From the NCBI RefSeq assembly GCF_045055655.1, contig NZ_JBANFI010000006.1:79641-143640 (forward strand): DNA of 64,000 nt, given 5' to 3'. The notes below the pieces were generated by a model. It made no database searches, had not been told where the DNA came from, and saw nothing but the letters and a program-made list of their open reading frames with translations. Of this stretch, positions 16,359 to 24,418 are shown one piece after another. Source of the stretch: Marinospirillum alkalitolerans (GTDB lineage: Bacteria; Pseudomonadota; Gammaproteobacteria; Pseudomonadales; Halomonadaceae). The translations under genes were made by a program, and so were the position numbers. Numbering within the stretch: the stretch's first letter is position 1; each line of letters starts with the position of its first letter.

Positions 16359-17978
16359 ATGCCTAGATTACTGTTACTCAGTGGGGGCATCTTGCTGCTT
16401 GCGCTCGGTATCTTGCTGCTTGCGGAAGGAGGATGGCGGTTGGTGGGTCTGGTGCTGGCGCTGGGTGCGTTTATACTCAGTCATCATGTGCGGCCTCCAT
16501 CCGCTCCGGTCCAGGATCAGTACACGTCTATTTTGAATGCGAATGCAAGCCAGCTTGAGTCTTTGCGTCCTGCAAAGCATGCCCCCCTGGCCCTGCAAGA
16601 CTATTGGGCGCTGAAAACAATGGCGGTGCGCTTGTCGGAACGTGCCAGTGTGACGGCGATTTCAACGGCTGAAGTTTCCTATCATGCCGATGAGCTGGAT
16701 CAGGGGTTTCGCCAGCAGGGGCAAGCCGCCTCACGCGTCAATCAGGCCGCCAGTTCGATTGCAGTGGCTATTGAGCAGGTTTCTCAGCATGCCACCCATG
16801 TTGCTGATAAAGCAGCTGAGGCGAGAGCAGAAAGCCAGATCAGCCGTCAGGCCTTGCAGCATCTTCAAACCGAAATGCATGAGTTGGCCGGTGGTTCCCA
16901 ACAGGCGCTGACATTAATTGCTGTTTTGGATGAAAAAAGTCGCAGTATCCAGCAGGTCACGCAAGTCATAGAAGGCATTGCTGAACAAACCAATTTGCTC
17001 GCGTTGAATGCGGCAATCGAGGCAGCACGCGCAGGCGAGCAAGGCCGTGGTTTTGCGGTTGTGGCCGATGAGGTGCGCAATCTGGCCGCGCGTACGGCCG
17101 ACTCGACGCGCCAAGTGGAGCAGATGATCGATGAAATCCAGCAGAGCACAACCGAAGTCGTGGCGCAGATTGGGAGTTTGATGGAGCGAGTGACTCAAGG
17201 TGTGGGCGCGGTGGATGGTGTTGGGCAGCGCCTTGAGGTGATGGGTGAGCAGTTTGATGAAGTAGAACAGCAGATTCAGCAGATTGCTGTGGCGGTGAAT
17301 TCCAGCCACCAGCATATGCAGCAGGTCAGTGAGGATTTGGTTGGCTTGGATCAGCAGGCGGTCGATGGGCAGGCCTCGATGCATCAGTTAGCGCAGTTGG
17401 CTCAGCAGCTTATGCTGGCTGCTGAGCAGATGAATGGCGAGCTGGCGATGCAGAAAATTGACTCAGCACATCAGCAGGCCTATACCCTGGCGCGTCAAGC
17501 TGCCGATCAGATCGCCGCTCTTTTTGAACAGGCCATCCAAAAAGGCGAGTTGAGTCGACAGGATTTCTTTGAGCCGCATTACCAACCGATTGCCGGAACT
17601 CAGCCGCAAAAGTACACCACTCCCTTTGATGCCTTTACCGATCGTCATCTGCCGCAGATTCAAGAACCCTTGCGTCAGGCCTTTCCATCTGGCTTTTACT
17701 ATGCCATCGTTTTTGATCGCCGTGGTTATGTGCCAACGCATAATCAAGAATATGCCCATCCGCCAACAGGCGATCAGCAGGTGGATCTGATTAAGAGTCG
17801 GAGCAAGCGTATCTTTACTGATGCAACAGGTCAGCGTGGTGCCAAAAACACCTTGCCTTTATTGGTGCAGACCTACAAGCGTGATACAGGTGAAGTGATA
17901 CATGATCTTTCTGTACCCATCTATTTGCAGGGGCAGCATTGGGGTGGTTTTCGTGTTGGTTATCGCACTGGGCGTTAG
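16359..17978 (+). CDS. Methyl-accepting chemotaxis protein with a C-terminal sensor-like domain
   Basis: The 539-residue product has two closely spaced N-terminal membrane helices (about residues 2-42) with almost no periplasmic loop. A cytoplasmic signalling domain follows, with the hairpin tip EGIAEQTNLLALNAAIEAAR and then GRGFAVVADEVRNLA. After the methylation helices lies a further domain of about 140 residues (from about 395), including FPSGFYYAIVFDRRGYVPTH, TYKRDTGEV and the C-terminal HWGGFRVGY. This PAS/Cache-like module is known at the C-terminus of other receptors. Sensing is therefore probably cytoplasmic. GAGGAA precedes ATG 16359. Ligand and chemosensory pathway are unknown. Confidence 0.9.
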   Translation: MPRLLLLSGGILLLALGILLLAEGGWRLVGLVLALGAFILSHHVRPPSAPVQDQYTSILNANASQLESLRPAKHAPLALQDYWALKTMAVRLSERASVTAISTAEVSYHADELDQGFRQQGQAASRVNQAASSIAVAIEQVSQHATHVADKAAEARAESQISRQALQHLQTEMHELAGGSQQALTLIAVLDEKSRSIQQVTQVIEGIAEQTNLLALNAAIEAARAGEQGRGFAVVADEVRNLAARTADSTRQVEQMIDEIQQSTTEVVAQIGSLMERVTQGVGAVDGVGQRLEVMGEQFDEVEQQIQQIAVAVNSSHQHMQQVSEDLVGLDQQAVDGQASMHQLAQLAQQLMLAAEQMNGELAMQKIDSAHQQAYTLARQAADQIAALFEQAIQKGELSRQDFFEPHYQPIAGTQPQKYTTPFDAFTDRHLPQIQEPLRQAFPSGFYYAIVFDRRGYVPTHNQEYAHPPTGDQQVDLIKSRSKRIFTDATGQRGAKNTLPLLVQTYKRDTGEVIHDLSVPIYLQGQHWGGFRVGYRTGR

Positions 17979-18006
17979 ACAATAAAAAGAAGGCGTGAGG
18001 AGAGAA

Positions 18007-18039
18007 GCCAATCTGCCCCTTGAAAAGAAGCAGATTGGC
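18007..18039. terminator. Stem-loop between the convergent chemoreceptor and gdhA genes
   Basis: A perfect 9-bp inverted repeat (GCCAATCTG/CAGATTGGC) has a 15-base loop. It lies between two convergent stops. Neither side has a strong T-run, so termination is plausible but not certain. Confidence 0.4.
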
Positions 18040-18049
18040 AAGGGCGGCG

Positions 18050-19402
18050 TTACACTGCGCCCTGTTCAATCATGGCATCGGCCACTTTACGGAAACCGGC
18101 AATATTCGCGCCCAGTACAAAGTTGGTCGGGTCGTTGAACTCAGCAGCTGTATTGGCACTTTGCTCATAAATACCGCGCATAATGCCTTGTAGGCGCTGA
18201 TCAACCTGATCAAAACTCCACATCGACATGCTGGCATTTTGCGCCATTTCCAACTGACTGGTGGCCACGCCGCCAGCATTGGCTGCCTTGCCTGGACCGT
18301 AGGCGATTTTAGCGGCCAAGAAGAGATCCACCGCATCCGCTGTTGAAGGCATGTTGGCCCCTTCGCTGACACAGATGACACCATTGGCGAGCAGGGCTTT
18401 GGCATCCGCCGCAGTCAGCTCATTTTGTGTTGCTGATGGGAAGGCCGCCTGAGCAGGGAAGCGCCATACGGCATGGCCATCTTTGGGATAGTCTTTCACA
18501 GCAATATACTGCGCAGAAGGATGGACCTTGAGGTAGTCTTCTAAAGAGGTGCGGCGGACTTCTTTCAGGTCTTTCAGCAGCTCAAGATCGATGCCTTCGG
18601 CATGATAGATGGTGCCTTGAGAGTCAGAGCAGGTGACGGGTAGCGCACCAAGCTGATAGAGTTTCTCGATCGTGTAGATGGCCACATTGCCTGCGCCAGA
18701 GACGAGACAGGTTTTACCATCAAGGCTGTCGCTGCGACCACCGAGCATGTTTTCTGCAAAGTACACCGCGCCATAACCCGTGGCTTCTTTGCGTACCAGT
18801 GAGCCACCCCAATTCAGCCCCTTGCCTGTCAACACACCTTCATAAGAGCCAGTCAGACGCTTGTATTGTCCGTACAAATAGCCGATTTCACGAGCGCCAA
18901 CACCGATATCGCCAGCAGGGACATCAATTGTCGCGCCGATATGACGATAGAGTTCAGTCATAAAGGATTGGCAAAAACGCATGATTTCAGCATCAGAGCG
19001 GCCTTTGGGATTGAAATCTGAGCCGCCCTTGCCACCACCAATCGGTAGGCCAGTCAGGGCGTTCTTGAAAATCTGCTCAAAGCCCAGAAACTTGATGATG
19101 CCGGCATTCACGCTTGGGTGAAAGCGTAGGCCACCCTTGTAGGGGCCAAGTGCAGAATTGAACTGAATGCGATAGCCCTTGTTGACCTGGATCTTGCCTT
19201 GATCGTCGAGCCAGGTGACCCGAAACAAGATCTGTCTTTCTGGCTCGATGATGCGCTCAATAATGCTGGCTTCGCGGTAACGTGGATTGCGATCAAGAAG
19301 TGGGCGAATCGATTCGAGGACTTCTTCAGCAGCTTGGTAGAATTCAGTCTGAGCTGGGCTGCTTTTCTGAAGACGAGCGATCGTGTCATGAACGTAGGGC
19401 AT
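18050..19402 (-). CDS. gdhA: NADP-specific glutamate dehydrogenase
   Basis: The 450-residue product interconverts 2-oxoglutarate plus ammonia and glutamate. The catalytic Lys125 is in PIGGGKGGSDFNPKG, substrate residues lie in GPYKGGLRFHPSV, and the Rossmann segment is VSGAGNVAIYTIEKL. The length is that of the hexameric bacterial NADP enzyme (E. coli 447). The start is ATG 19402 with AAGGAAA upstream; the frame continues upstream without a ribosome site. It stands alone, downstream of hisC and separated from it by a terminator. Confidence 0.95.
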   Translation of the reverse strand: MPYVHDTIARLQKSSPAQTEFYQAAEEVLESIRPLLDRNPRYREASIIERIIEPERQILFRVTWLDDQGKIQVNKGYRIQFNSALGPYKGGLRFHPSVNAGIIKFLGFEQIFKNALTGLPIGGGKGGSDFNPKGRSDAEIMRFCQSFMTELYRHIGATIDVPAGDIGVGAREIGYLYGQYKRLTGSYEGVLTGKGLNWGGSLVRKEATGYGAVYFAENMLGGRSDSLDGKTCLVSGAGNVAIYTIEKLYQLGALPVTCSDSQGTIYHAEGIDLELLKDLKEVRRTSLEDYLKVHPSAQYIAVKDYPKDGHAVWRFPAQAAFPSATQNELTAADAKALLANGVICVSEGANMPSTADAVDLFLAAKIAYGPGKAANAGGVATSQLEMAQNASMSMWSFDQVDQRLQGIMRGIYEQSANTAAEFNDPTNFVLGANIAGFRKVADAMIEQGAV

Positions 19403-19552
19403 GGAGTTTCCTTGGTTGATGATCAAATAAAAAGAAGAAGAGATGTTCTTTTTACAGGCAGTGAGCTTGCACAGTGGCCGAGTTCTGCTGCTCGTGAGCG
19501 CCTTTCTGGCAAGTGGCCTCACTGCGAAGTGGATCAAGGTTGTTGTGGCAGG

Positions 19553-19584
19553 CCAAAAAAAAGGCCCCTGAAAAAAGGTGCCTT
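19553..19584 (-). terminator. Terminator after hisC (minus strand)
   Basis: Read on the minus strand, AAGGCACCT pairs with AGGGGCCTT (one mismatch) across a short T-rich loop and is followed by eight T residues. It separates hisC from gdhA. Confidence 0.8.
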
Positions 19585-19643
19585 AATATAGCGCAAGCTT
19601 ATGCTATGCGTCTAGGGTATGCTCCATGCTGGTGCGGCATGAC

Positions 19644-20714
19644 CTAGCGGTCAGTCGTCACTAAATGCGCCAATGTTTTAATAAGTTTTTGATTTTGCTC
19701 TTCATTTCCTAGGGTGATGCGCAAGAATTGATCGATTTTGGGGTGTTTGAAATGGCGCACTAAGATCGCATTTTGGCGCAGTTGGTCTGCTAGATCTGCT
19801 GCACTATGGTGCGGATGGCGCGCAAATACAAAGTTGGCTTTGGAAGGCAGCACCTCAAAACCCAGTGCAGTGAGGTCTTGGCTCAGCTGCTCACGACTGG
19901 CGATGATCTTCTGGTTTAAAGCCTGATAATAGGGCAGGTCCTCCAATGCAGCCTGGGCACCGACCAGCGCGAGGCGATCCAGTGGATAGGAGTTAAAGCT
20001 GTCTTTGACGCGGTTCAGCGCCTCGATCAAATCAGGATGCCCCAAGGCAAAACCGACTCGCAGACCGGCCAAAGCCCAGGATTTTGAGAAGGTTTGAGTC
20101 ACCAGTAGGTTAGGGAAGCGCTGAATCAGCGACGCCGCCGATTCGGTGCCGAAATCAACATAGGCTTCATCAACGATAACCACTGAATCCTGATTGTGCT
20201 CTAAAAGGCGGCTGATCTCGGCCAGTGAGACCGCGATCCCAGTGGGTGCATTGGGGTTAGGGAAAATAATGCCGCCGTTTGGTTGCTGATAATCTGTCAG
20301 GGGCAGGGTAAAATCAGTCCTGAGCGGCAGCATCTTGTAAGCCACTTGATATAGCTGGCAGTAGACGGGATAAAAGCTATAGGTGATTTCGGGGAAGAGC
20401 AGGGGTTCGGTGCGGCCCTGGAAAAAAGCCTGGAAGGCCAACGCTAAGACCTCGTCTGAACCGTTGCCCACAAAAACCTCTTCGGCGCTGAGCCCCGCAT
20501 ACTGAGCCAGCGCCGCTTTTAACGCTGTGGCCTGAGGATCAGGGTAGAGGCGCAGCGTTTCATTGTTGGCGGCCTGTATGGCCTCCATGACCCGAGGCGA
20601 AGGTCCATAAGGGCTTTCGTTGGTGTTCAGTTTTATGAGATTGGGGATGCGTGGCTGTTCACCGGGAATATAGGGTGACAGTTGATGAACCTGGGGGCTC
20701 CAGTAGCGACTCAT
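19644..20714 (-). CDS. hisC: Histidinol-phosphate aminotransferase
   Basis: The 356-residue PLP enzyme of aminotransferase family I converts imidazole acetol phosphate to histidinol phosphate. Landmarks are KLNTNESPYGPSP at the N-terminus, FPNPNAPTGI, VDEAYVDF, the PLP-binding Lys211 in TFSKSWALAG, and the closing FLRITLG. AGGA precedes ATG 20714. It is not in a his operon. It is divergent from the pseudouridine synthase gene across 48 bases, so their promoters must lie back to back. Confidence 0.92.
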   Translation of the reverse strand: MSRYWSPQVHQLSPYIPGEQPRIPNLIKLNTNESPYGPSPRVMEAIQAANNETLRLYPDPQATALKAALAQYAGLSAEEVFVGNGSDEVLALAFQAFFQGRTEPLLFPEITYSFYPVYCQLYQVAYKMLPLRTDFTLPLTDYQQPNGGIIFPNPNAPTGIAVSLAEISRLLEHNQDSVVIVDEAYVDFGTESAASLIQRFPNLLVTQTFSKSWALAGLRVGFALGHPDLIEALNRVKDSFNSYPLDRLALVGAQAALEDLPYYQALNQKIIASREQLSQDLTALGFEVLPSKANFVFARHPHHSAADLADQLRQNAILVRHFKHPKIDQFLRITLGNEEQNQKLIKTLAHLVTTDR

Positions 20715-20762
20715 GGTATTCCTGCCTTATCAAAATCAAGATAAAAGAGAAGATTACACACG

Positions 20763-21473
20763 ATGGGTCAGAAAACTCAACGCCTAGATAAATTTATTAG
20801 TCATACCACAGGTTTAACGCGAGGGCAGGTCAAGCAGCAGTTGGCGCAAGGTGAGGTGACCGTCAATGGTGAGCCTGCTAAACAGGCGTCGATGGCTGTC
20901 TCTGCCGAAGATCGTGTGTGCTGGCAGGGCGAGCTGCTTGAAGAAGTGGGCTTACGTTATCTGCTGCTCAATAAGCCGCTGGGTTATGAGTGTTCACGCA
21001 AAAGTAGCCATCATCCGCTGGTTTTTGACTTGCTCGATGTGCCTCAGCTGGATCGGATTCAACCCGTGGGGCGGCTTGATGTCGAGACCTCAGGACTCCT
21101 GTTGCTGACCGATGATGGTCAATGGGCGCACCGTTTGACTTCGCCGCGGCATAAAAAGAAAAAGGTTTATCTGGCTGAATTGGCTGAACCCTTATGTGCT
21201 GAGGCCGAAATCAAATTGGCCGAAGGCTTGTTATTGGAAGGTGAAGAAAAACCAACCCTGCCTGCTGAGTTAGAGCGCTTGAGTCCAACCAGGGTGAAGC
21301 TGGGCCTGACTGAAGGGCGCTATCATCAGGTGCGCCGTATGTTCGCTGCCTTGGGTAATCATGTGGTGAGCTTGCATCGTGAATCCATCGGTGAGCTGCT
21401 ACTGGATCCAGTGACCTGTCCTGAGGGGCAATGGCGACATTTGACAGCACAAGAGATACAGATCCTGACTTAA
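20763..21473 (+). CDS. Pseudouridine synthase of the RsuA/RluB/E/F family
   Basis: The 236-residue product has an N-terminal S4 RNA-binding domain (RLDKFISHTTGLTRGQVKQQL) and the RsuA-type catalytic domain. The active-site motif is GRLDVETSGLLLLTDDG, whose Asp attacks the uridine. A later motif is GRYHQVRRMFAALGNHV. Length and sequence favour RsuA, which modifies U516 of 16S rRNA, but RluE/RluF-like specificity cannot be ruled out. It is divergent from hisC. Confidence 0.85.
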   Translation: MGQKTQRLDKFISHTTGLTRGQVKQQLAQGEVTVNGEPAKQASMAVSAEDRVCWQGELLEEVGLRYLLLNKPLGYECSRKSSHHPLVFDLLDVPQLDRIQPVGRLDVETSGLLLLTDDGQWAHRLTSPRHKKKKVYLAELAEPLCAEAEIKLAEGLLLEGEEKPTLPAELERLSPTRVKLGLTEGRYHQVRRMFAALGNHVVSLHRESIGELLLDPVTCPEGQWRHLTAQEIQILT

Positions 21474-21634
21474 AAGCCAAGGTTTTTCAGTGGGCGCTGG
21501 TTATACTGAGTGAGAATGCCGGATGGATCATCGTGCGGGTATTCTCCTGGGTTGATTGGGTCGGTGTTGTACCTAAAAGGCAGCCTCAAGCGTCGGTCTT
21601 GACAGGTGCTATGAAGAAGAAAAAAGGATTAAAA

Positions 21635-21979
21635 ATGAAAAATCGTCTCCTTATTGAGCTAGATAACCTGCGTCGTGGTGTGAATCGCTCGATTATTAAC
21701 CCCTTGGTGCCTGAGCTGTCGATGGAGTCCTTGACTCCCTTGCTGACGATGGTCGCGCAGGCGCGCGCTGAGTATGTACAGGCTGTGTTGCAGCTTGCGG
21801 ATCAGCAACAGGGGCAGGCACCGAATATGGAACAGATTGGCGAATTGAAAAATAAACGTGTGGTTTTTGAAGAGCTGGTGAGTGCGGTGAATGCTTTAGA
21901 AACCGTGATTCAGCGTGAATATATGGATGTAAAAACCACGCGCAGTCCTGCAAAATCAAGGGCTGAAGACCCCCTCTAA
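21635..21979 (+). CDS. Conserved small protein of unknown function
   Basis: The product is about 114 residues, helical and soluble, with no signal peptide. The start at ATG 21635 has AAAAAAGG just upstream; the frame is open back to 21431, but that part overlaps the pseudouridine synthase gene and looks non-coding. Segments such as NRLLIELDNLRRGVNRSI and VFEELVSAVNALETVIQREY suggest a helical bundle. I do not recognise the family. It precedes the fabD cluster, where other gammaproteobacteria carry plsX and fabH. Confidence 0.6.
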   Translation: MKNRLLIELDNLRRGVNRSIINPLVPELSMESLTPLLTMVAQARAEYVQAVLQLADQQQGQAPNMEQIGELKNKRVVFEELVSAVNALETVIQREYMDVKTTRSPAKSRAEDPL

Positions 21980-21988
21980 GGATTGGTT

Positions 21989-22006
21989 TTCAAACTGGTG
22001 TTTGAG
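21989..22006. promoter_or_regulatory. PsrA-like operator upstream of fabD
   Basis: TTCAAAC-TGGT-GTTTGAG is an almost perfect palindrome and matches the Pseudomonas PsrA consensus (G/C)AAAC-N2-4-GTTT(G/C). It lies about 100 bases before fabD, upstream of the likely promoter. The link to fatty-acid regulation is inference from the motif and the neighbouring genes. Confidence 0.5.
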
Positions 22007-22054
22007 TTTTACTGTGCTTTTTCTCAGTAAAAGCATGGTCTTCTGTCGCCGCTA

Positions 22055-22063
22055 TGCTAGAAT
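22055..22063 (+). promoter_or_regulatory. Probable extended -10 promoter of the fabD operon
   Basis: TGCTAGAAT fits the TGn-TATAAT extended -10 pattern with one change, 45 bases before fabD. No good -35 is present, as is common for this class. Confidence 0.4.
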
Positions 22064-22107
22064 GCGCGCCCATAAAAACCCGCTAAAGAAAGACAACAAG
22101 GTGATTT

Positions 22108-23058
22108 ATGGCTTCTAACCTAGCCTTTGTTTTCCCAGGGCAAGGCTCCCAGCAGTTGGGGATGCTTGCTGAACTGGCCGAGCGCTATGCCGTAGTGCGA
22201 GCGACCTTTGAAGAAGCTTCTGCGGTTTTGGGCTATGATCTGTGGCAGCTTGTCCAGGAAGGCCCAGTCGAGCAGCTCAATCAAACCGATCAAACCCAGC
22301 CTGCCCTATTGGCCGCCAGTGTTGCCATCTGGCGTGTCTGGAAGGAGCTTGAGGGAGCGCCTCCTGCTTGGTTGGCGGGTCATAGTTTAGGCGAGTATTC
22401 TGCATTGGTCTGCAGTGGTGCCCTTGATTTTGCTGATGGTTTGCGTCTGGTGCGTAAGCGCGGTGAGTTGATGCAGGCTGCGGTTCCGGCTGGTGAAGGC
22501 GCGATGGCCGCGATTCTCGGACTCGGAGCCGAAGAAGTCGAGCAGGCTTGTACAAGTGCAGCGCAGGGCGAGGTGGTTCAGCCTGTTAATTACAATGCGC
22601 CAGGTCAGATCGTGATTGCGGGCAGTACAGCTGCAGTCGAGCGTGCGATCGCTGCTTGCCAAGCCGCAGGTGCGCGTAAAGCCATGCCCTTGCCCGTGAG
22701 TGTGCCTTCGCATTGTGAGCTGATGCGTCCAGCCGCCGAAGAGCTGGCAGCAGAGTTGGCGCGTATCCAGCTCAATAAGCCGCGTGTTCCCGTAGTGCAA
22801 AATGTCCATGCTCAGCCTGAGTCTGATGTGAACGTGATTCGTGCGCATCTGGTTGAGCAGCTCTTCCGTCCAGTACGCTGGATAGAATGCGTTGAGTATA
22901 TGGCAGCACAGGGCGTGGATACCTATGTTGAGTGTGGCCCAGGCAAGGTATTGATTGGCTTGAATAAGCGCATTGTTAAGAATGCAAAATCCTTGGCGGT
23001 CAATGATCCTGATTCGGTGATGTCCGCTCTTGACTTGTTTCGTGTAGAAGCTGAATAG
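22108..23058 (+). CDS. fabD: Malonyl-CoA:ACP transacylase
   Basis: The 316-residue product loads malonate onto ACP for fatty-acid elongation. The N-terminal GQGSQ motif, the nucleophile Ser93 in GHSLGEYSALV, and the catalytic His in VPSHCELM are present. The length is typical (about 310). It starts a co-directional run, with fabG ten bases downstream. A probable extended -10 and a PsrA-like palindrome lie upstream. The genes usually preceding it (rpmF, plsX, fabH) are absent from this site. Confidence 0.96.
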   Translation: MASNLAFVFPGQGSQQLGMLAELAERYAVVRATFEEASAVLGYDLWQLVQEGPVEQLNQTDQTQPALLAASVAIWRVWKELEGAPPAWLAGHSLGEYSALVCSGALDFADGLRLVRKRGELMQAAVPAGEGAMAAILGLGAEEVEQACTSAAQGEVVQPVNYNAPGQIVIAGSTAAVERAIAACQAAGARKAMPLPVSVPSHCELMRPAAEELAAELARIQLNKPRVPVVQNVHAQPESDVNVIRAHLVEQLFRPVRWIECVEYMAAQGVDTYVECGPGKVLIGLNKRIVKNAKSLAVNDPDSVMSALDLFRVEAE

Positions 23059-23067
23059 GACGCGATA

Positions 23068-23832
23068 ATGACTTCTTCATTTATGCAGCAGAATCTCGAA
23101 GGGCGCGTTGCGCTGGTGACGGGGGCGAGTCGTGGTATTGGTCGTGCTATTGCACTGCAATTGGCCGCATTGGGTGCGACGGTCATTGGCACGGCAACCA
23201 GTGCTTCTGGCGCACAGGCGATCAGCGAAGCCTTTCAGCAGGCTGGAATTCAAGGCGAGGGCTGGGTGCTGAATGTCACTGATGCTGACTCAATCGATCA
23301 GTTAATAAAGGCAGTGACAGAAAAATATGCCGCACCGCAAATTCTGGTCAATAATGCCGGTATCACACAAGATAACTTGATGTTGCGTATGAAAGAGACA
23401 GAATGGGATGAGGTGATGGACACCAATCTCAAGTCTGTATTTCGTATGACCAAGGCCTGCTTGAAAGGCATGACCAAGGCGCGCTGGGGGCGAATTATCA
23501 ATATTAGCTCTGTGGTGGCGACGATGGGCAATGCAGGTCAAGCCAACTATGCGGCAGCCAAGGCCGGGATGGAGGGCATGACACGCTCTTTGGCCCGTGA
23601 GTTAGGCGCGCGCAATATTACTGTCAATGCTGTTGCTCCTGGTTTTATTGCAACAGATATGACTGAGGTGTTGCCAGAAGAGCAAAAAGCTTTCCTGGCG
23701 CAACAAATCCCGCTTTCACGTCTTGGGCAACCAGAGGAAATTGCGGCTGCGGTCGGCTTTTTAGCCAGTCCTCAGGCGGCCTATATTACTGGTGAAACCC
23801 TGCATGTGAATGGCGGTATGAATATGCGTTAA
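23068..23832 (+). CDS. fabG: 3-oxoacyl-ACP reductase
   Basis: The 254-residue short-chain dehydrogenase uses NADPH to reduce 3-ketoacyl-ACP. The cofactor motif is TGASRGIG, followed by NNAG, the active-site Ser in NISSVV, and the YAAAKAG catalytic Tyr/Lys. The C-terminal TGETLHVNGGM is typical of FabG. AGGA precedes ATG 23068. It is about ten residues longer than E. coli FabG at the N-terminus. It lies between fabD and acpP in the usual order. Confidence 0.95.
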   Translation: MTSSFMQQNLEGRVALVTGASRGIGRAIALQLAALGATVIGTATSASGAQAISEAFQQAGIQGEGWVLNVTDADSIDQLIKAVTEKYAAPQILVNNAGITQDNLMLRMKETEWDEVMDTNLKSVFRMTKACLKGMTKARWGRIINISSVVATMGNAGQANYAAAKAGMEGMTRSLARELGARNITVNAVAPGFIATDMTEVLPEEQKAFLAQQIPLSRLGQPEEIAAAVGFLASPQAAYITGETLHVNGGMNMR

Positions 23833-24002
23833 GAGTGTTTCTTCGAGGCTGAGCCGCAGGTGATTTTTAAGTCAGTGATTTAACAAGTTAAATCAGTGGT
23901 TTGAATTTTTACCTTGCATCGCTGAGTCTCGGTTTATAAACTAGCCTGCAAATCATCAAGTGCACTGCACGGCAAGAGTCTAATCAGGAGTAATAAAACG
24001 TT

Positions 24003-24236
24003 ATGAGTACCATCGAAGAGCGCGTAAAGAAGATTGTCGCCGAACAACTGGGTGTAAAAGAAGAGGAAATTCAGAACTCTTCCTCGTTCGTCGAGGATCT
24101 GGGCGCTGATTCTCTGGACACTGTTGAACTGGTCATGGCTCTGGAAGAAGAGTTTGAGACAGAGATTCCTGACGAAGAAGCTGAAAAAATCACGACTGTA
24201 CAAGAAGCGATTAACTACGTTAACGCTCACCAGTAA
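24003..24236 (+). CDS. acpP: Acyl carrier protein
   Basis: The 77-residue acidic product is nearly identical in pattern to E. coli AcpP. The 4'-phosphopantetheine attachment site is Ser37 in GADSLDTVELVMALEEEF. It carries acyl chains between fatty-acid synthesis enzymes. CAGGAG lies upstream. The 170-base gap after fabG could hold a separate promoter, and a terminator follows, which agrees with the high and separately set expression usual for acpP. Confidence 0.98.
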   Translation: MSTIEERVKKIVAEQLGVKEEEIQNSSSFVEDLGADSLDTVELVMALEEEFETEIPDEEAEKITTVQEAINYVNAHQ

Positions 24237-24277
24237 GTTGTGAAGGGCTGGGTGTCTGGCCCAGCTCGCCGAGCATT

Positions 24278-24314
24278 AAGCCGCTTCACCTCAAACAGGT
24301 GCAGCGGTTTTTTA
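24278..24314 (+). terminator. Terminator after acpP
   Basis: CCGC-TT-CACCT pairs with AGGTG-CA-GCGG around loop CAAAC, followed by six T residues. It probably attenuates read-through from acpP into fabF. Confidence 0.8.
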
Positions 24315-24418
24315 TTGTTTAAGCTATAATCGCGCCAATTTTTTGTGTCTGACTGTCTCGGTGCAGTGCAGTTAGATCGGATAAAAGGGTCGGCTCGACC
24401 TCAGTGTGGAGAAGAGGC

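Noticed and set aside
22007..22032. TTTTACTG/CAGTAAAA stem-loop before fabD as a terminator
   Set aside because: No T-run follows it on either strand, so termination is not supported.
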